Assembly: GCA_963970005.1 (NCBI GenBank)
Contig: CAXAMN010025683.1
Location: 42,765-106,764 of the forward strand
Length of the DNA: 64,000 nucleotides
Source of the DNA: Durusdinium trenchii
Lineage: Eukaryota; Sar; Dinophyceae; Suessiales; Symbiodiniaceae
Direction: 5' to 3'
The notes under the pieces: generated by a model
Databases searched by the model: none
Told to the model about the DNA's origin: nothing
Seen by the model: the letters and a program-made list of their open reading frames with translations, nothing else
In this document: piece by piece, positions 31,977 to 43,500 of the stretch
Numbering within the stretch: the first letter of the stretch is position 1
How the letters are laid out: each line of letters opens with the position of its first letter
Position numbers and translations under genes: made by a program

Positions 31977-34900
31977 GAGAGGGGGAAACCTGAAATGGCG
32001 GTGGAGAGTCTTCCAGACAGTTTCTTGACAAAGCAGAGAGAAACAAAGCAAGCCACCCAGAAGATCGTTTCATCTAGGGATTTTTGGACGGATAGCATAT
32101 GTATATAGGCTTGTTGATTTGTTCAGGAAATCAGGGTCTCCTGGTTGTTGACGTAGCCGTTTGCTTGGGCGGGTTGGTAGCCAAGTTAAGTTCTTGTTTT
32201 TTTCTGGGCAGTTTGAATTGACAAAGAAACGGAGTGCCAGACAAGCCCCCGGAAATGCTTGAAATGTGTTGTGTTCGAAAAAACATTGTATGATTGATTA
32301 TGATTGTATTGTTACAACAAGAAACACACGGTGTGTGGATTCATGTCGAAAGGGATGGTCCAGGGATCTAGAAATTGAAACTTGTAAGACGCCCGTGCTG
32401 ATACTTAGAGTTTTCCATGCCCAGGCTCTAGGAAACTCTGGCCATTTGAGGATCCTGGCAACCCACAGGATTTACTACTAGCTTTAGTCTGCAGCTTTGG
32501 CGCAAGTATCTGGGAACCTTGGTCCTTGGTCCAATCCTTCACCACGAAACCTGACCGGGTCACCTTCCCAGAAAAAGGAACACATCGGAAAGCTCAAAAT
32601 ACGTGGCTCTGGGTTGCCTGGGCGCCTATACGTGCCTTCCCGCGGCTGGGACATTCCCAGCCCAGGCTATCCCATCCAAGATCTCCGGCGTGGCGTGCCT
32701 ATTGGCTACGGCCGAGCCTTAATGCGTGAGGAAGTGGATCAAACTTGGACCTCGCCCGCCGCCCGGAGTTTAACAAGAACACACACCGGCGACGGACACG
32801 GTGCGCCCCCGTGGTGGGACTCGGGTTGTTCTTGATTCACCGGGAAGTCCGGTGCTCTTAGAAGGTCCGGGTCTTTTGTGCAGACTCCAGAAACTCAAAT
32901 CGTGAATCGGCTTGAAAACGCTGCGAAGAATACTTTTCGAGCTGCGTCATACCCAGAAAAAACACTGATCGAGAAGTTCTTGCCATAAGTCCACAGCAAA
33001 AGGTTTTAGAAGCCCTTCTGTTTGTATGAAGAAACCATGTTGAATTCTGACGATTCCAGCCGCGGAAACCATGTCCGATCAATGGCAAGCTTCGAAAGAA
33101 AATGCCATCAGAGGGGACAAAAGCCAAAGTAAACCTGTTTGACAGCCAGATCTGGTCACACTGTTACAAGTCAGAAGTTAATAATCTCACAATATCTCAC
33201 ACGTGCTAAACCCGATATTTTTGATGGACAATCTTGAAGTTCACTGGAAGCAAGTAGATGACAAGTGGGTTTGGTTTCAAACACCTCACACGCACACACA
33301 CACGACTCACAAAAGAAACACACGATTTTTGTTTAGGGTTGTTTTCCCGATAGGCTCTATGGATCCCTATGGATGAAACCTCTTCTTGGGAAGTTCCTTT
33401 TTGGCTTCCTTAAGCAAATCCAAGCAGGGTGCAGGTGATTGAGAATGATTGAGATGTGTTATTCCTTGGAAAAAGGCTGCCATGCTGCCTTAAGAGGCCT
33501 TAGAAAGGGGTATGGATCGGTCTCCTCACTGGGCGATCTCCTCACTGACTCCTGCGATCCTCTGACTCCGGTCGTAGGGATCGGGTAGTGGAACCGACTC
33601 AAACTACGACCAGTCAGCCGATCCCAACCTGCTGGCAACAAGCGCGACACGGGTCGAGCCCGGCATCGGGCAGTGCGGGAGGTACAGCCACATAGTGACT
33701 TGGGGATGGTTGGTCTGATGGGGTTCATTCCACTGAGGAGGGTGCTATGCCAGACCTTGTGCCAGGCTGGTTTCAGCGTCATGGACGAGTTGGTAGGGTC
33801 TGATTCATAAACACCAAGCATTTCGTGAATGTCAGAGGAATCCCTCTAAGGGGCTAGAAGCTCTAAAGCATGGCCAAGAAGGACTCAACACGTTCCATTG
33901 GATTTATCATATTACAACGCAAATACATGGATAGCTCAATATTCTACCCAAAAAACACTATTTTGTAATATTACAATATTATATTGGGCACAACCCTCGG
34001 ATCCTTAATGGTGCTCATCAAAAAAGACTTGGTACATGCATTGTAGTTATATAATACCGCCAATTGATGATACACCGATACACCGCCCTGCCCCAAACAA
34101 TCCCCTGCAAGATATTCCATCCACATTCATTGAACCCAAACTTCACACTTCTCTCTCCTGAGACAAGCTGTGGCACACCAGCTCCCACTGGCATCGCAAG
34201 CACCACGACAAGCTGGAGCGAAAGATCTATCACTGCTGCGACAATGGAGGAGGGATACATTGGGACCTTTGGCGGATCAAGAATCTCCAGGAAGGCCGTG
34301 TCCGGTCAAGTGGGTTCTTTTGGATCGCGCGCTCTCGTTGCTCTCGCTCTCCAAAGGTGAGGCCTCTCCTCGAAAGGAAGAGCATGTTCCTGTATTTCCA
34401 GCAAAACACGACTTGTTTTGTTGGTAGACCACTCACCTGGGACATCCACTCGGAACAGCTTGAGGTTTGGAGAGGTACTCCATGGTCTCTACACACCTTC
34501 AGATGTGGATGGTTGAGCTTGGACCCTTTAGTGGATTGCTATTGATGGTTGGAATACTCACATCACATCACCAGACGCATTCGGAACAAAACAAAGGGGT
34601 AGTGGGTGAGATGGTAAACTGGATCAGTCCTGCTTCACCACAGGTCGCATGCTTTTTCCGGGTCGACCGTGGGGTGAATATATTAGATTCTGAAGAGGTA
34701 GTCGACCTCAGACCTGGTTCGCGGGCTCCCATTCTTTACATGATTTATGTTTCTATACTCATAGCATCTCATAGCTTGGATTTACGTGAATTCATAGATC
34801 CGTAACCAGATCAGCCAAAGTCCCCAGATGACCTGGCTGACCTGGCTGACCACACTCCGTCTCCACACTCCGTCTCAGGACCGGAAGATCTGTGGATGGA

Positions 34901-36359
34901 CCGTGGGCGGCGGATCGGATCTGGAGCTGTACATTGATGTCGCCTAAACGCTCCGAACTCGGCTCCGAACTCGGCGTCCCAAGCGAGAAGGAACTGAAGT
35001 GCGCCAGAACCGGCGGCCCCCCCCCTGGCGCGGAGGTCGCCTTATAGGGCTTGGTCCTGTCTTCAAACCGCACGGAATCGTGAACAGATGATTTGGAGGT
35101 TCTGGCTGATATATAAGGTTTTGACCCACTCCATCTAAAACAAGGTGGTGGGGTCCAGTCAAGCTCGTGGTAAGGATGTTAAATGGATGATTCAACACCC
35201 TGACCTCTTACTACGACCATTTACAGACCACGTGTTTGACTTCTGAAGAGATCCATGAGTACAGATGTACTTCAGGCTGAAGCAGCACTGCTTGACTCCA
35301 ACAAGCCTGCACGCTTGCGCAGAGAAAACGTGTTGTTTTTTGCAGGTGCAGTCAAGTGCACCGCGCGTGGAACTTGCTGCGACTCACAGGGGGGTGGATG
35401 CGGTTGAGATGTATGGATCTGGTCAACAGGAAGGATTAGGGCTTGACTCGAACTGTCTCCATTTCAATCTTCGGTCAACTCGAACCTTGGTCCATGACTT
35501 CACATTGAATGAACCACTGGACAGCTGCAACATGCTACAATGTGCTACAGCACTGGGAGCATTCGTTCTTCAGAACGAAGGGAGCCACGAGATACTGGAG
35601 GAATCCACTAACCATTCGACGGTTTTTACGGCGTGTTGGTGGCCAGGTGAGCATTGAGAGGCAGACTCTTGACGTCATCATACTCCGTTGCGGGAAAGCT
35701 CCGCATCCACGGCCGCCCTCCAACTTCACCCCTGTTTGATCACACCGGGTGTGCTCCTTTCTTGCGTGACAAAGCCATACCACCAGAAATGACTCATAAC
35801 CGGTTCAGACCCTTTTGATCTGCTGCTCATCCGAGCCTCCACTTGAGGTGTATTGCTGTGCCGGGTAGCCCATTGCTGGCTTTGCGCTTGGACAATGATC
35901 AGGTGCACGTTGTTTTTGGGCCGTACGCCGTAATTACACACAACTGGTTGAACATTCAGTTCAGAGGTCCGTTCTTTTTTCCAAACGTGTTCAGTACGCC
36001 AGGACCGGCAGGAGTTCAAACTTTGTGTACTAACATGTGCATGCTTCTCTCACCATGTAGTTGACAACGCTTCCAATGTGACACAGAGCCCCATCTTCCG
36101 ATCATTCGTTGGATCAAAGCAGCCCGGGTGCTGAAATACCGCGCCCCGGTGCAGAGAATAAGGAATAAGGATGTATCAGGTATAGTTGCCTGGATGTCCT
36201 TTTCATCCCTTTTCTGTATAAGGTATCGAAGAGCGGATTCCATAATTTGACCTTTTCTTTAGTAGGATTTTCGTCACCCTTCTGAAGGCTTTGGTTAAAA
36301 ACACACCTGATGACAGTTGTTTTCGCCACCTGCTTTGTTTTCCTTCTTGCGATCTTCAG
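31977..36359. other. Putative intron; one further candidate exon, AT-rich blocks
   Basis: Apart from the candidate exon at 35346-35389, nothing is firmly recognised. A GC-rich patch at 34160-34356 is open in all three plus frames and ends at AAAG|GTGAGG, a good donor, but the frame cannot be chosen. Confidence 0.4.
35346..35389 (+). CDS. Candidate micro-exon (VQSSAPRVELAATH)
   Basis: Follows TTGCAG|GTG and ends at CACAG|GGGG. Encodes VQSSAPRVELAATH. Right strand and AG-flanked, but the donor is not of a known type, so this is weak. Confidence 0.25.
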
Positions 36360-36418
36360 GAGGCAGCGAAGTGGCATAGGGCATTACAAGATGCCGCGCA
36401 TCGAGCCAAAGGCTTCAA
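36360..36418 (+). CDS. Candidate exon (EAAKWHRALQDAAHRAKGFK)
   Basis: After CTTCAG|GAGG the frame encodes EAAKWHRALQDAAHRAKGFK, an amphipathic helix with heptad spacing, and ends at CTTCAAG|GAGGG (GA donor). The boundary words are near copies (CTTCAGGAGG and CTTCAAGGAGG). It is the last candidate before the LINE and may join to the coiled-coil exons that resume at 49.77 kb, which would put the LINE inside an intron. Confidence 0.4.
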
Positions 36419-36914
36419 GGAGGGACGTCGATGTGCCCACCCACCACAGACCCAGGGACCGACCCACCACCACCACGTCCGACCCGGCGGAGCAAGCGGC
36501 GACCGACTTCAAGGGCAGAAAACGCTGTGCTGCACAGCAACCGGGTGAGAAGTGTCGTGAGAAGTGTCGTGAGAAGTGTCGTGAGTGAGTGAGTGAGTGA
36601 GTGCTGACACTTTTTTTCCTGATCGCGATCGGCCGATCTCCGACAAAGCTACGAGGACTTGATGAACGGTGTAGTGCCTCTGATGCTTAGTCCTCGTAGC
36701 ACCTTGGAAGCATCAAAAAGAGTCGAGTCCGTCGTTCGGACGAGAGTCGTCATTCGGACGAGTGTCTTCATTTGTGAAAGGGGAAAAGAAGGTGGCACCT
36801 GTTTGATAGGATGGAAAGTGTGTTTGGACGTAGTGTAGATGATGACAAGAGATGGGATTTAAGATTGCGTACTACAAGGTATAGTCCTGGTTCTTCAAAC
36901 TGACCTTTTGATAT
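36419..36914. other. Short spacer with GTGAGAAGTGTC repeats
   Basis: Three units of GTGAGAAGTGTC and then (GTGA)n at 36544-36602, followed by sequence without a supported gene up to the (ATAC)n tract. Confidence 0.5.
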
Positions 36915-36976
36915 GTACATACATACATACATACATACATTCATACATACGTACATACATACATACATACATACAT
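36915..36976. repeat. (ATAC)n microsatellite at the LINE 5' border
   Basis: About fifteen tetranucleotide units with two substitutions. The same repeat, in the same orientation, follows the LINE 3' end at 48731. Confidence 0.95.
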
Positions 36977-37237
36977 GGCTCAAGGCCACTAGAGGTTCAA
37001 GTGGGCATCCCACGAAGACCCACTGGTGCGGCTCCCCCAAGCGCACATAGCACCAAGAACCTGCACACCTTGATCCTGAGCAAGTCCCACTACAACACAT
37101 TCTTTGCTAGTCATCTGGCCTACTCCTTCCACGCTCCTGAGTTGCCGTACGGTGACCGGCAGTTTCTCGCTCTCTTCATCGTGGAGGACATCCTGATACA
37201 CACCATCTTCAAACTCCCTCGGCCTTGGGGACTTTGA
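36977..37237 (+). CDS. Short frame in the LINE 5' region
   Basis: The plus frame ending in a TGA at 37235-37237 encodes a well-composed peptide, for example LHTLILSKSHYNTFFASHLA and FLALFIVEDILIHTIF. It begins inside the microsatellite and has no clear ATG. It may be an upstream open frame, a remnant of a longer ORF1 or part of a ribozyme-like 5' UTR by coincidence. Confidence 0.3.
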   Translation, partial: GSRPLEVQVGIPRRPTGAAPPSAHSTKNLHTLILSKSHYNTFFASHLAYSFHAPELPYGDRQFLALFIVEDILIHTIFKLPRPWGL

Positions 37238-37252
37238 CAACTACCGGCCTCC

Positions 37253-38197
37253 TTGACTGAAGAGAACTTTGGCCAGAACGTGGAAGGTGACGAGATCATG
37301 CAGTGGGGACGCAGCTACATGACATGTCAGAATCAGAACTGTCACAACTGGATCTGGCGAGACAAGATGAAGCCAGGAACACGTTGCAGGAAGTGTGGTC
37401 AATGGTGGGATCACTATGCCAACACCGGCAAAGGCAAAGGTCAAGGACATGGTCAAGCCAAGCCTCTTGGACATGGCAAAGCATGGCCAAAGAAGACACC
37501 TGGAAACCAGATGCTTGATAGCCCACCAGGACTACATCGGCCACGACCTCTAAAGCAGAACAAAGACCAAGTTGCAGCAGCCGAACTTTTGGCCACAACT
37601 TGGGAGGTGATCCCGGAAGCTGTCCAAACCAAGCTCATGGCACTCGGCTTTGGACCTCCACCACCAGAAGAGCCTGAATTGACCGAACTCCTGAAGACTC
37701 ACATGACGGCGCTGCCACAGGAAGTTCAAGCAGTGGTCACTAAGCTGACCCAACCTTTGCCTGATACCGAAAAGGATCTTGCACAAAAGCTCAAGGCGCA
37801 GGTGGGGGACTTGAAGTCTGTCTCAATCAAGAAGACCCAGCTTCAAACCAAGCTAGATCAAGTCAAGAACCAGTATGCCTCCATGCTACAAGACATGCAA
37901 GAACTACAGGGCAAGTTGAATGAAGGTCAGAAGCGGCTCAAACACCTGTCGGATCAATACATGAAGATCACCACCATGACCCCACAACCCACGGGCCTGG
38001 AACCTGATGAACCAAAGGACCTGCCCATCCCTATGGCCGTCGAAACCTTTGTCACGAGTCTCGGAATAGATCTGTCAGAAGAACAACGATCTCAACTCCA
38101 TGGACTCTTGAAGCGGACAAAGGCTGATGAGGACGAAGTCAACAAAAGACGCAAGACGGACACAGAAGGGCCACCGACAGGGGGGCAGTGTGGGTAA
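37253..38197 (+). CDS. LINE ORF1: zinc-ribbon, coiled-coil RNA-binding protein
   Basis: The first ATG in frame is 37298. From there a zinc-ribbon-like CX4C-X14-CX2C motif occupies residues 10-33 (Cys 10, 15, 30 and 33, with several Trp). A Gly/Lys/Gln/His-rich basic stretch, probably RNA-binding, follows at ~40-65, then a Pro-rich linker. A long coiled coil comes next (around 37800-37960, with QTKLDQVKNQYASMLQDMQE), and the end is Lys/Arg-rich. ORF1 proteins of LINEs bind the element RNA. The frame overlaps the next one by 71 bases at an AGGGGGGC run (about 38178), so the two are joined either by frameshifting or by an indel in this copy. Confidence 0.65.
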   Translation: MTEENFGQNVEGDEIMQWGRSYMTCQNQNCHNWIWRDKMKPGTRCRKCGQWWDHYANTGKGKGQGHGQAKPLGHGKAWPKKTPGNQMLDSPPGLHRPRPLKQNKDQVAAAELLATTWEVIPEAVQTKLMALGFGPPPPEEPELTELLKTHMTALPQEVQAVVTKLTQPLPDTEKDLAQKLKAQVGDLKSVSIKKTQLQTKLDQVKNQYASMLQDMQELQGKLNEGQKRLKHLSDQYMKITTMTPQPTGLEPDEPKDLPIPMAVETFVTSLGIDLSEEQRSQLHGLLKRTKADEDEVNKRRKTDTEGPPTGGQCG

Positions 38198-39310
38198 CAC
38201 TTTTTCAAAGACCACTACTAGCATCCCGGCGTTTCAAGTGCCGATTCCATGGGATGATTTTGAGGCACACCCAACACCGGTTTGCCGTGCTGCATCCGGC
38301 TCAATCCAGCAGGGGTACTCCTTTGGAGGTGCAGGGGAACAGACACCTATCAACCCACAGGAGGACACCACACCAAACCTTGGGGATACTCACATCACTG
38401 GTGAAGGGGAGTTCACCAGACACCAATCCATAGCATCCTTACCACCAAGGAGGCTCAATTTTGACACGTTAGCACAGCCTGCCACCGACACTGATGGCGA
38501 GCTGTTGGGAGCTCCAGGAGCTCAAGTGATCCAGATCAAAGGTGGTGCCAACTACGTCAAGCAGACGCACCACCAGGCAGACACCAAACCCAGAATGCAG
38601 AACACCTACGGCTCCACGACAGAATGCATTTTGCAGAATCTGTCGATGTCAGTTGGCAATCCCAGCTCCAGATGTTTTGCCAATGCCCCATGGAGAGCGT
38701 TCACCTGGACCTGTGCACTTCTACAAGAAACGCAGACCGAGCCATGGGGAAATCTCTATGATGCAGTACAAGAATCCCTAGAACTGGCAGAGATTGTCGA
38801 CATCCAGACATTGCCTGGCCTGCACAGACTATGGAAGAAACATGACCTCAATGTCCAAGGCGATGCGAACCACTTCGTCAATACCCTCTGGAACCACTCA
38901 CAGAGCCGAGCTTTTCACTATCGGTTCGCAGAGATCCAAGAACGAGGCTATTTGACAGACTCTGTGCAACAACCGCTCCTGGTCGACTTTCCAGACACCT
39001 GGCCTGAAAACACCACACTGCAGAGCTTACTGAATGGATGGGCCAACGAAGGCTGTGGTCGCTACCTCATAGATGACAAAGCCATTCTGGTCATGCACAT
39101 CACCAGGAACACCAACCTGAATGGGGTAGCCACCAAGCACAAGAAGATCCTGAATCCATATGGCACCTTCACGGTACCTAGATCCATGGATGGCTTCGCA
39201 AGAGCTTCCACGGAATTCGTCCCATCGGTGCTGATCTGTCATCGTGGGGCGAATCACGAGTCCGGCCACTACTTTGCCATCCTGATCTACAGAGATCTCA
39301 TGTGGCTTGC
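38188..39310 (+). pseudogene. Ubiquitin-specific-protease-like (C19) domain of the LINE, split by insertion
   Basis: The frame is open from 38127, overlapping ORF1. Residues count from there. A Ser/Thr/Pro-rich linker (1-150) precedes NPSSRCFANAPWRAFTW, a fit to the C19 Cys box with Cys183 (codon 38673) and the oxyanion Asn five residues before it. About 195 residues later comes LICHRGANHESGHYFAIL, the C19 His box with His381 (codon 39267). The frame is cut four codons after RDLMW by the Copia-like insertion. It resumes at 43501 as ADDGKVPLYLPHL, where the expected acidic catalytic residue sits 15-16 positions after the His. A deubiquitinase or polyprotein-processing role is inferred only. 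The domain is shorter than typical USPs (300+ residues). Confidence 0.6.
39306..39310. repeat. Candidate target-site duplication, left copy (CTTGC)
   Basis: CTTGC here and at 43496-43500 flank the antisense insertion. Joining 39310 to 43501 gives the uninterrupted codons for WLADDGK. Confidence 0.6.
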
Positions 39311-39369
39311 GTGATTGGTCCCTAACTCTGAAAGTGTGACCCTTGATCACTTCCCTCACTCCAGTGGAG

Positions 39370-40158
39370 TCAACAGAAACAGGGCAAACCAAACAACCAC
39401 CACCTGCGCTGTACCTGGCCCCCAAATAAGCACCAAGCACCATCCTCTGACCTTGCCACTTCTGTGCGTGAACTGGCTTCACAAAACCCAAACAAACCTT
39501 CTTTCATGATCCCCACAGCACGTTCTACACCTTTGGCCTGTGGACGATGCTCTGAAATGTTCCTCCAATGGAAGCCTCGACAGTTGGACTCTCTCAGAGA
39601 CCTCTGCATCAGGTTCAGCAAGTAGGCTTCGTTGTCAGTGGCCACTTCCAAAGACAAACCTCCAACACCGATCTCATTCAAAACAGAGACAGTGGACTTC
39701 ACGTCCTTCTCCCGGTCACCACCTAAAACCACCAGACCGATCATGCCAGTCTGAATCATGAGCAGAACCAACACCTTCCAGTGCCTTCCACCTACAAACA
39801 TGATGTCAGCTGCAAGATCACATGTGCTTGACTCCTGGTCCTTTCGTCTCCGTGCGGGCGTCCGACCTCTTGCCTGAACACACGCATCACACCCTCGATC
39901 ATATGGCCAATGTCCTCGACACTCGTGCTCATACAACAAACTGCCCTCCAGCTCGGGTGATGGATCCTCCAAATCCGACGAATGTGGACCTTCAGGGTCA
40001 TAATGGGGCAACTCCCCAGGTGGTTCGCCGACATCGGAACCTGCCTCAACCATCGGACCTTCGGCCTCCGCCTCCGGACCTACCTGATCGGGGATGGAAG
40101 GAGTGTACTCCTCCATGTCATCACTCTCCAAATCAGTTTTCGGTAACCCACGGAACAT
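39370..40158 (-). pseudogene. Copia integrase, truncated
   Basis: Acidic N-terminal linker (~95 residues), then an HHCC-type zinc motif in HECRGHWPYDRGCDACVQ, then the catalytic series: Asp in CDLAADIMFVGGRHWKV, Asp in LEVATDNEAYLL and Glu in KGVERAVGIMKEG. This fits the D,D-E core of Copia/retroviral integrases. Shortly after the Glu the frame turns into an unrelated Trp/Cys-rich tail, while another frame carries on, so a frameshift lies near 39500. It inserts cDNA into the host genome in intact elements. The rest of pol is absent. Confidence 0.75.
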
Positions 40159-40625
40159 CCGGACCCGCTCGGACTCCGGTCCTCCGAACCTCCCGGAAAC
40201 CCCTCCTGGTTCCTCCAGAACGCAAGCAAAGAAGCAAAATCCGTCTCAGATCTCCCAAAAACCTCCGAAAAAGCCTCCGGATCCTCGTCCGGACCTTCGG
40301 AAAAGAAGTCAAAATCCAAAAACTGGCTCTCACAGCTCACAAAAGAGGAGTTCGACTCAACCTCCCAGGCGTCAAACTTAGAAGTGAAAGAGGCAAAATC
40401 TCCCTGATCATCCTCATTCCCCTTCTCCAGCGTATCGGGCTCACAATCAAAAGACAAAGTTGGAAAAGAAACAGGCTCATCACCAAAAAACGAAACATAC
40501 GACAAACATACGAAAACGACTGCAAAGAACCAGGCTGAGTGCACATCACTTCTCGACCCTTAGCTCTGGACTTCCCTGCCTTAGAAACTGGTCGTGCCTG
40601 TTCAGTCACTGCATCGTTTTGCGTT

Positions 40626-41510
40626 TCACTCTCGTTTCTGTCGTTTCTGTACTTGCGTATGTGGTGTGACCGTACTCTCAGTGCTTTGTGCTTCAGGTGT
40701 CTGGGTCTCTCTGATCTCTTCTTCTGGGTTCGATGGGGGACCTTTCACCTCATCAACCTCCATTGGAGCAGGACCTTTGGTCGCTTTGCCTCCGCGTCTG
40801 GCCTGACTAGGCTTTGAAATCAGATCAACCTTCAACCACCAAGCACGTTCACAGATCCTCAAAGGAAAGTTGGTGCCCTGACCATTCTCGAGGACACTCT
40901 CTCGTGCTCCTCCAAGGCGAGTCAACCATCCTGTCTCTGACAGGGCATAGCAGCTGATCACATTCAACTTGATTCGAGCTACCACTACTCGCTGCATGAC
41001 AACAGGGGTCCTACCTACCTTGAACTCAAGGTCTACCATCCCTGCAGTGGGAAGAATATGATCCCCTGCACCTCTCAGGATTGGAGCTGAACCTGGGTAC
41101 CAGTACTTCACCTTGTAAAGCTTCAACCATTCCTCAGCAACAATGTGACAAGTGGCACCTGAATCGACGAGCCAATGGGTCTTGAGATCCTTTCCCAAGC
41201 CCTGAGTACTCAACAAGTACTCGAGAGGATGAGTGACACTGTGAACTACCGGCTCAGAATTGGAAGTGGTTGCCCCCTCAGTACTCGAACTTTTCGAAGT
41301 CACTACCATTGCTACTTGGTCTTCATCACCAACCGCACCATGCAGCAGACTGACTACCATTTCTGGTGGTTGGACCACTTGTAGCTGCAGACAGCTTCTC
41401 CACGCTGCTTCTCCTACAATCCTCACACCGGATTCAACCAGGACATGTCGGACTTTCGCATGAAAGGAGAAGACTTGCGGCGGGATTTTGTCGTTCTTTC
41501 CTCGCGGCAC
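40626..41510 (-). pseudogene. Copia aspartic protease region
   Basis: About 294 codons. The active-site motif is HWLVDSGATCHIV (DSG near 41160), followed by beta-rich sequence with ILRGAGDHILPTAGMVDLEF and LNVISCYALSETGW, typical of Copia proteases. The C-terminal ~60 residues are Pro/Glu/Thr-rich linker. It cleaves the gag-pol polyprotein in intact elements. A gap with broken frames (40160-40625) separates it from the integrase. Confidence 0.8.
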
Positions 41511-41525
41511 TCTGATTGCCTTGGC

Positions 41526-42122
41526 TCAGCAGTGGTTGGCTCTGAGCTTGCTCTGTGTAACTTGGCAGGTGTCAAGTTGCACAAATTGCAATTCACACCC
41601 CAGAGTGATCCGCAATGAAATCATGGCCCGAGAGGCATGGTCTTCAAACTCCCATTCGCCCTCTTCATCTTCGTCCTCAAGCTCTCTCAACTTGCCTCCT
41701 TTCTTTCCTTTGCCCTTGCCCTTGCTTTTGCTCTTGCCTTTTCCTTTTCCTTTGGATGGAAAAGACTTCTTGCCAGGGTCTGCTCCAGTGTCCTTGGTGT
41801 TCTTGGACCGTCTCTTGTCAGAATGCTTCTCCCAACAATCTGAGGCCACACCTTGCTTCGAATGGGAGAACCTTGAACATGTGCCCTTTCCATGGTTCCA
41901 GTAGCACGACTGCGGATGTAATACTCTGTCACTGCTCGCCAAAGCTGCTGGACAGTCCCTGCACCGCTGGTGAGTTGCACGTGTTCAGCTACCTTTTTCA
42001 GGCAAATTCCTCAAATACAGCAAAAACTGATCCCCCTCATTGATCCTCAAATCAACCATTTTTTTCCACGAGTGCAGACGCCATGTGGGCGGAGTGTCCA
42101 GGTCATCATTGAAGGGGAAGGA
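41526..42122 (-). pseudogene. Copia gag remnant with Lys/Gly-rich tail
   Basis: The minus-strand pieces 42122-41985 (with PTWRLHSWKKMVDLRINEG, QFLLYLRNLPEK) and 41942-41526 are in different frames. The latter has CYWNHGKGTCSRFSH-like Cys/His spacing, then the highly basic KGKGKGKSKSKGKGKGKKGG and an acidic Glu/Asp run. Gag binds and packages the RNA; the basic tail is probably the nucleocapsid-like part. The frame breaks show decay. Confidence 0.55.
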
Positions 42123-42945
42123 AACACAACATGATGAGGGAAAAGAACACAAGCAACCCCAAAACCAAACAAAAAACACCAAACAAAAACCAAAACCAAG
42201 AACCAAAACACACCAAAGGCCAGAGGCCGTTTCTCCCTCATCCAAAAGTGTTTCCTCTGCACCAGAGTGAGACATGTGAGAGACTGCGAACTAACTAGAG
42301 GCTGAATTCACTGTGACAGTCGGACGGCATGGTCGGCGCAAGAGCGGGTTTGCCTCCCCTCGGGGAGGTTGTGCCCTGTTCACCCTTAGCTGCAGGCTGC
42401 TCTCGCTAGGAATTGCCGCCACGATTTGGCTTTTGTCGGGCAGCATGCGACTGGCCTTGTATGCGCCACCAGTTGAATGGGTTGTGCTGCAAGAATGGTC
42501 TTTTCCACGGATTGCTGCTCAGATCTTGTCACTCTTGGTCGACCTGATTACAACCAGCGCTGGAGCATCGCGAGACACTGACCTGCAAAGTGACCTTGTT
42601 TTGCCACACTGTGGTGTGGCCGCTGGTCACCAATATTCGGGAAGGAAAGTCCGTTTGAAGCCTCCTAGGCGGCTTTCCATGAACACAGCTTGCGCTGCCG
42701 TCCTCTTCCTTTGAGAATTCAGGCCCATTAATTGCCACTAGTTTCCGTTTCACATGTCTCACCCAGTGTAGAGGAAAGACTACAAGATGGTGGAGTTTCG
42801 GCCTGCGGGCTTGGGCGTTTGGTTTTGGGTTGGTTTTGGGGTCTTTGTTCCTTTCTCCACCATCTGTCTGTTCTTCCCTTCCTTCAACGATGACCTGGGC
42901 ACCATGCCCACACGGCGTCCGTACTCGTGGAAAAAAAATCCCAAG
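42061..42945. repeat. Imperfect inverted repeat in the Copia leader/gag
   Basis: 42061-42210 and about 42800-42945 are inverted copies. The best 60 bases encode FNDDLxTxPTxRxxSWKK on opposite strands (about 85 percent identical); the rest is GGTTTTGG-rich. The intervening 600 bases could form a loop. A diverged direct repeat sharing GGGTTGTGCT and TTTTCCAC also links 42470-42530 with 43300-43360. Confidence 0.6.
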
Positions 42946-43495
42946 AGGCGGATGGTGGAGAATGGTAATGGAAAGTTGCCAGAGAGTAACCTTGGTTCTC
43001 CTTGCAGCGACCACGCCATGACTATTGCTGTGCAAAGAGGCACAAGTACCACGCTAGGATAGGTCTATGTTTCACCTGTCTCATGCCGGCCTTGCATGCA
43101 ACAAGAGACCTTTTCCAACTCAGTGCCGCTCTCTCTTTTTGAAAAAGAGAGTACCCCACAGCACTTCTTGTCTGCTAGAGGTGCAATGGTGACCTCTCTA
43201 CCTGAGAGATGGCATCACCATCGGCAGCAAACCTCTTTCGTTGTCTCTGCCTCCACTGCCTGACAATTGACATGCCTTTCGTCTCTGTCGTGCAATCAGT
43301 TGAGGGTTGTGCTACGAGATGAGCTTTTCCACAGCTTGCTGGGCAGAGCAATAACTGACTCCCCTGGGCAAATCAGACTGGCTGACAACAAACAATGAAG
43401 GTCTTGCACAGTACCTGATCATCGTCTTTGCCATTCGATGCAGTGGCCCCCTTGGTCACAGCTTGGTCGAAGCCCCTTTGATGGGCTTTGCTGCA

Positions 43496-43500
43496 CTTGC
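43496..43500. repeat. Candidate target-site duplication, right copy (CTTGC)
   Basis: Right copy of the CTTGC flanking the Copia-like fragment; the preceding bases CTGCA end the inserted sequence. Confidence 0.6.

Larger units (their letters stand above)
39311..43495 (-). mobile_element. Copia-like retrotransposon fragment inserted antisense in the LINE
   Basis: 4185 bases on the minus strand: leader (42.3-43.5 kb), gag (about 42.1-41.5), protease (41.5-40.6) and integrase (40.2-39.4). It ends within the integrase C-terminal region; no reverse transcriptase, RNase H or 3' LTR is present. The minus-strand start reads TG. A 5-bp duplication CTTGC flanks it, the size typical of Copia integration, although the missing 3' half makes simple integrase-mediated insertion of a whole element unlikely unless deletion followed. 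Confidence 0.7.

Noticed and set aside
34166-34356. GC-rich patch with good GTGAGG donor
   Set aside because: Three frames are open and none is clearly better; no acceptor can be chosen.
40080-40544. 154-codon minus-strand frame between Copia protease and integrase
   Set aside because: Ser/Glu/Phe-rich with no motif; probably a frame-shifted linker of the pol polyprotein.
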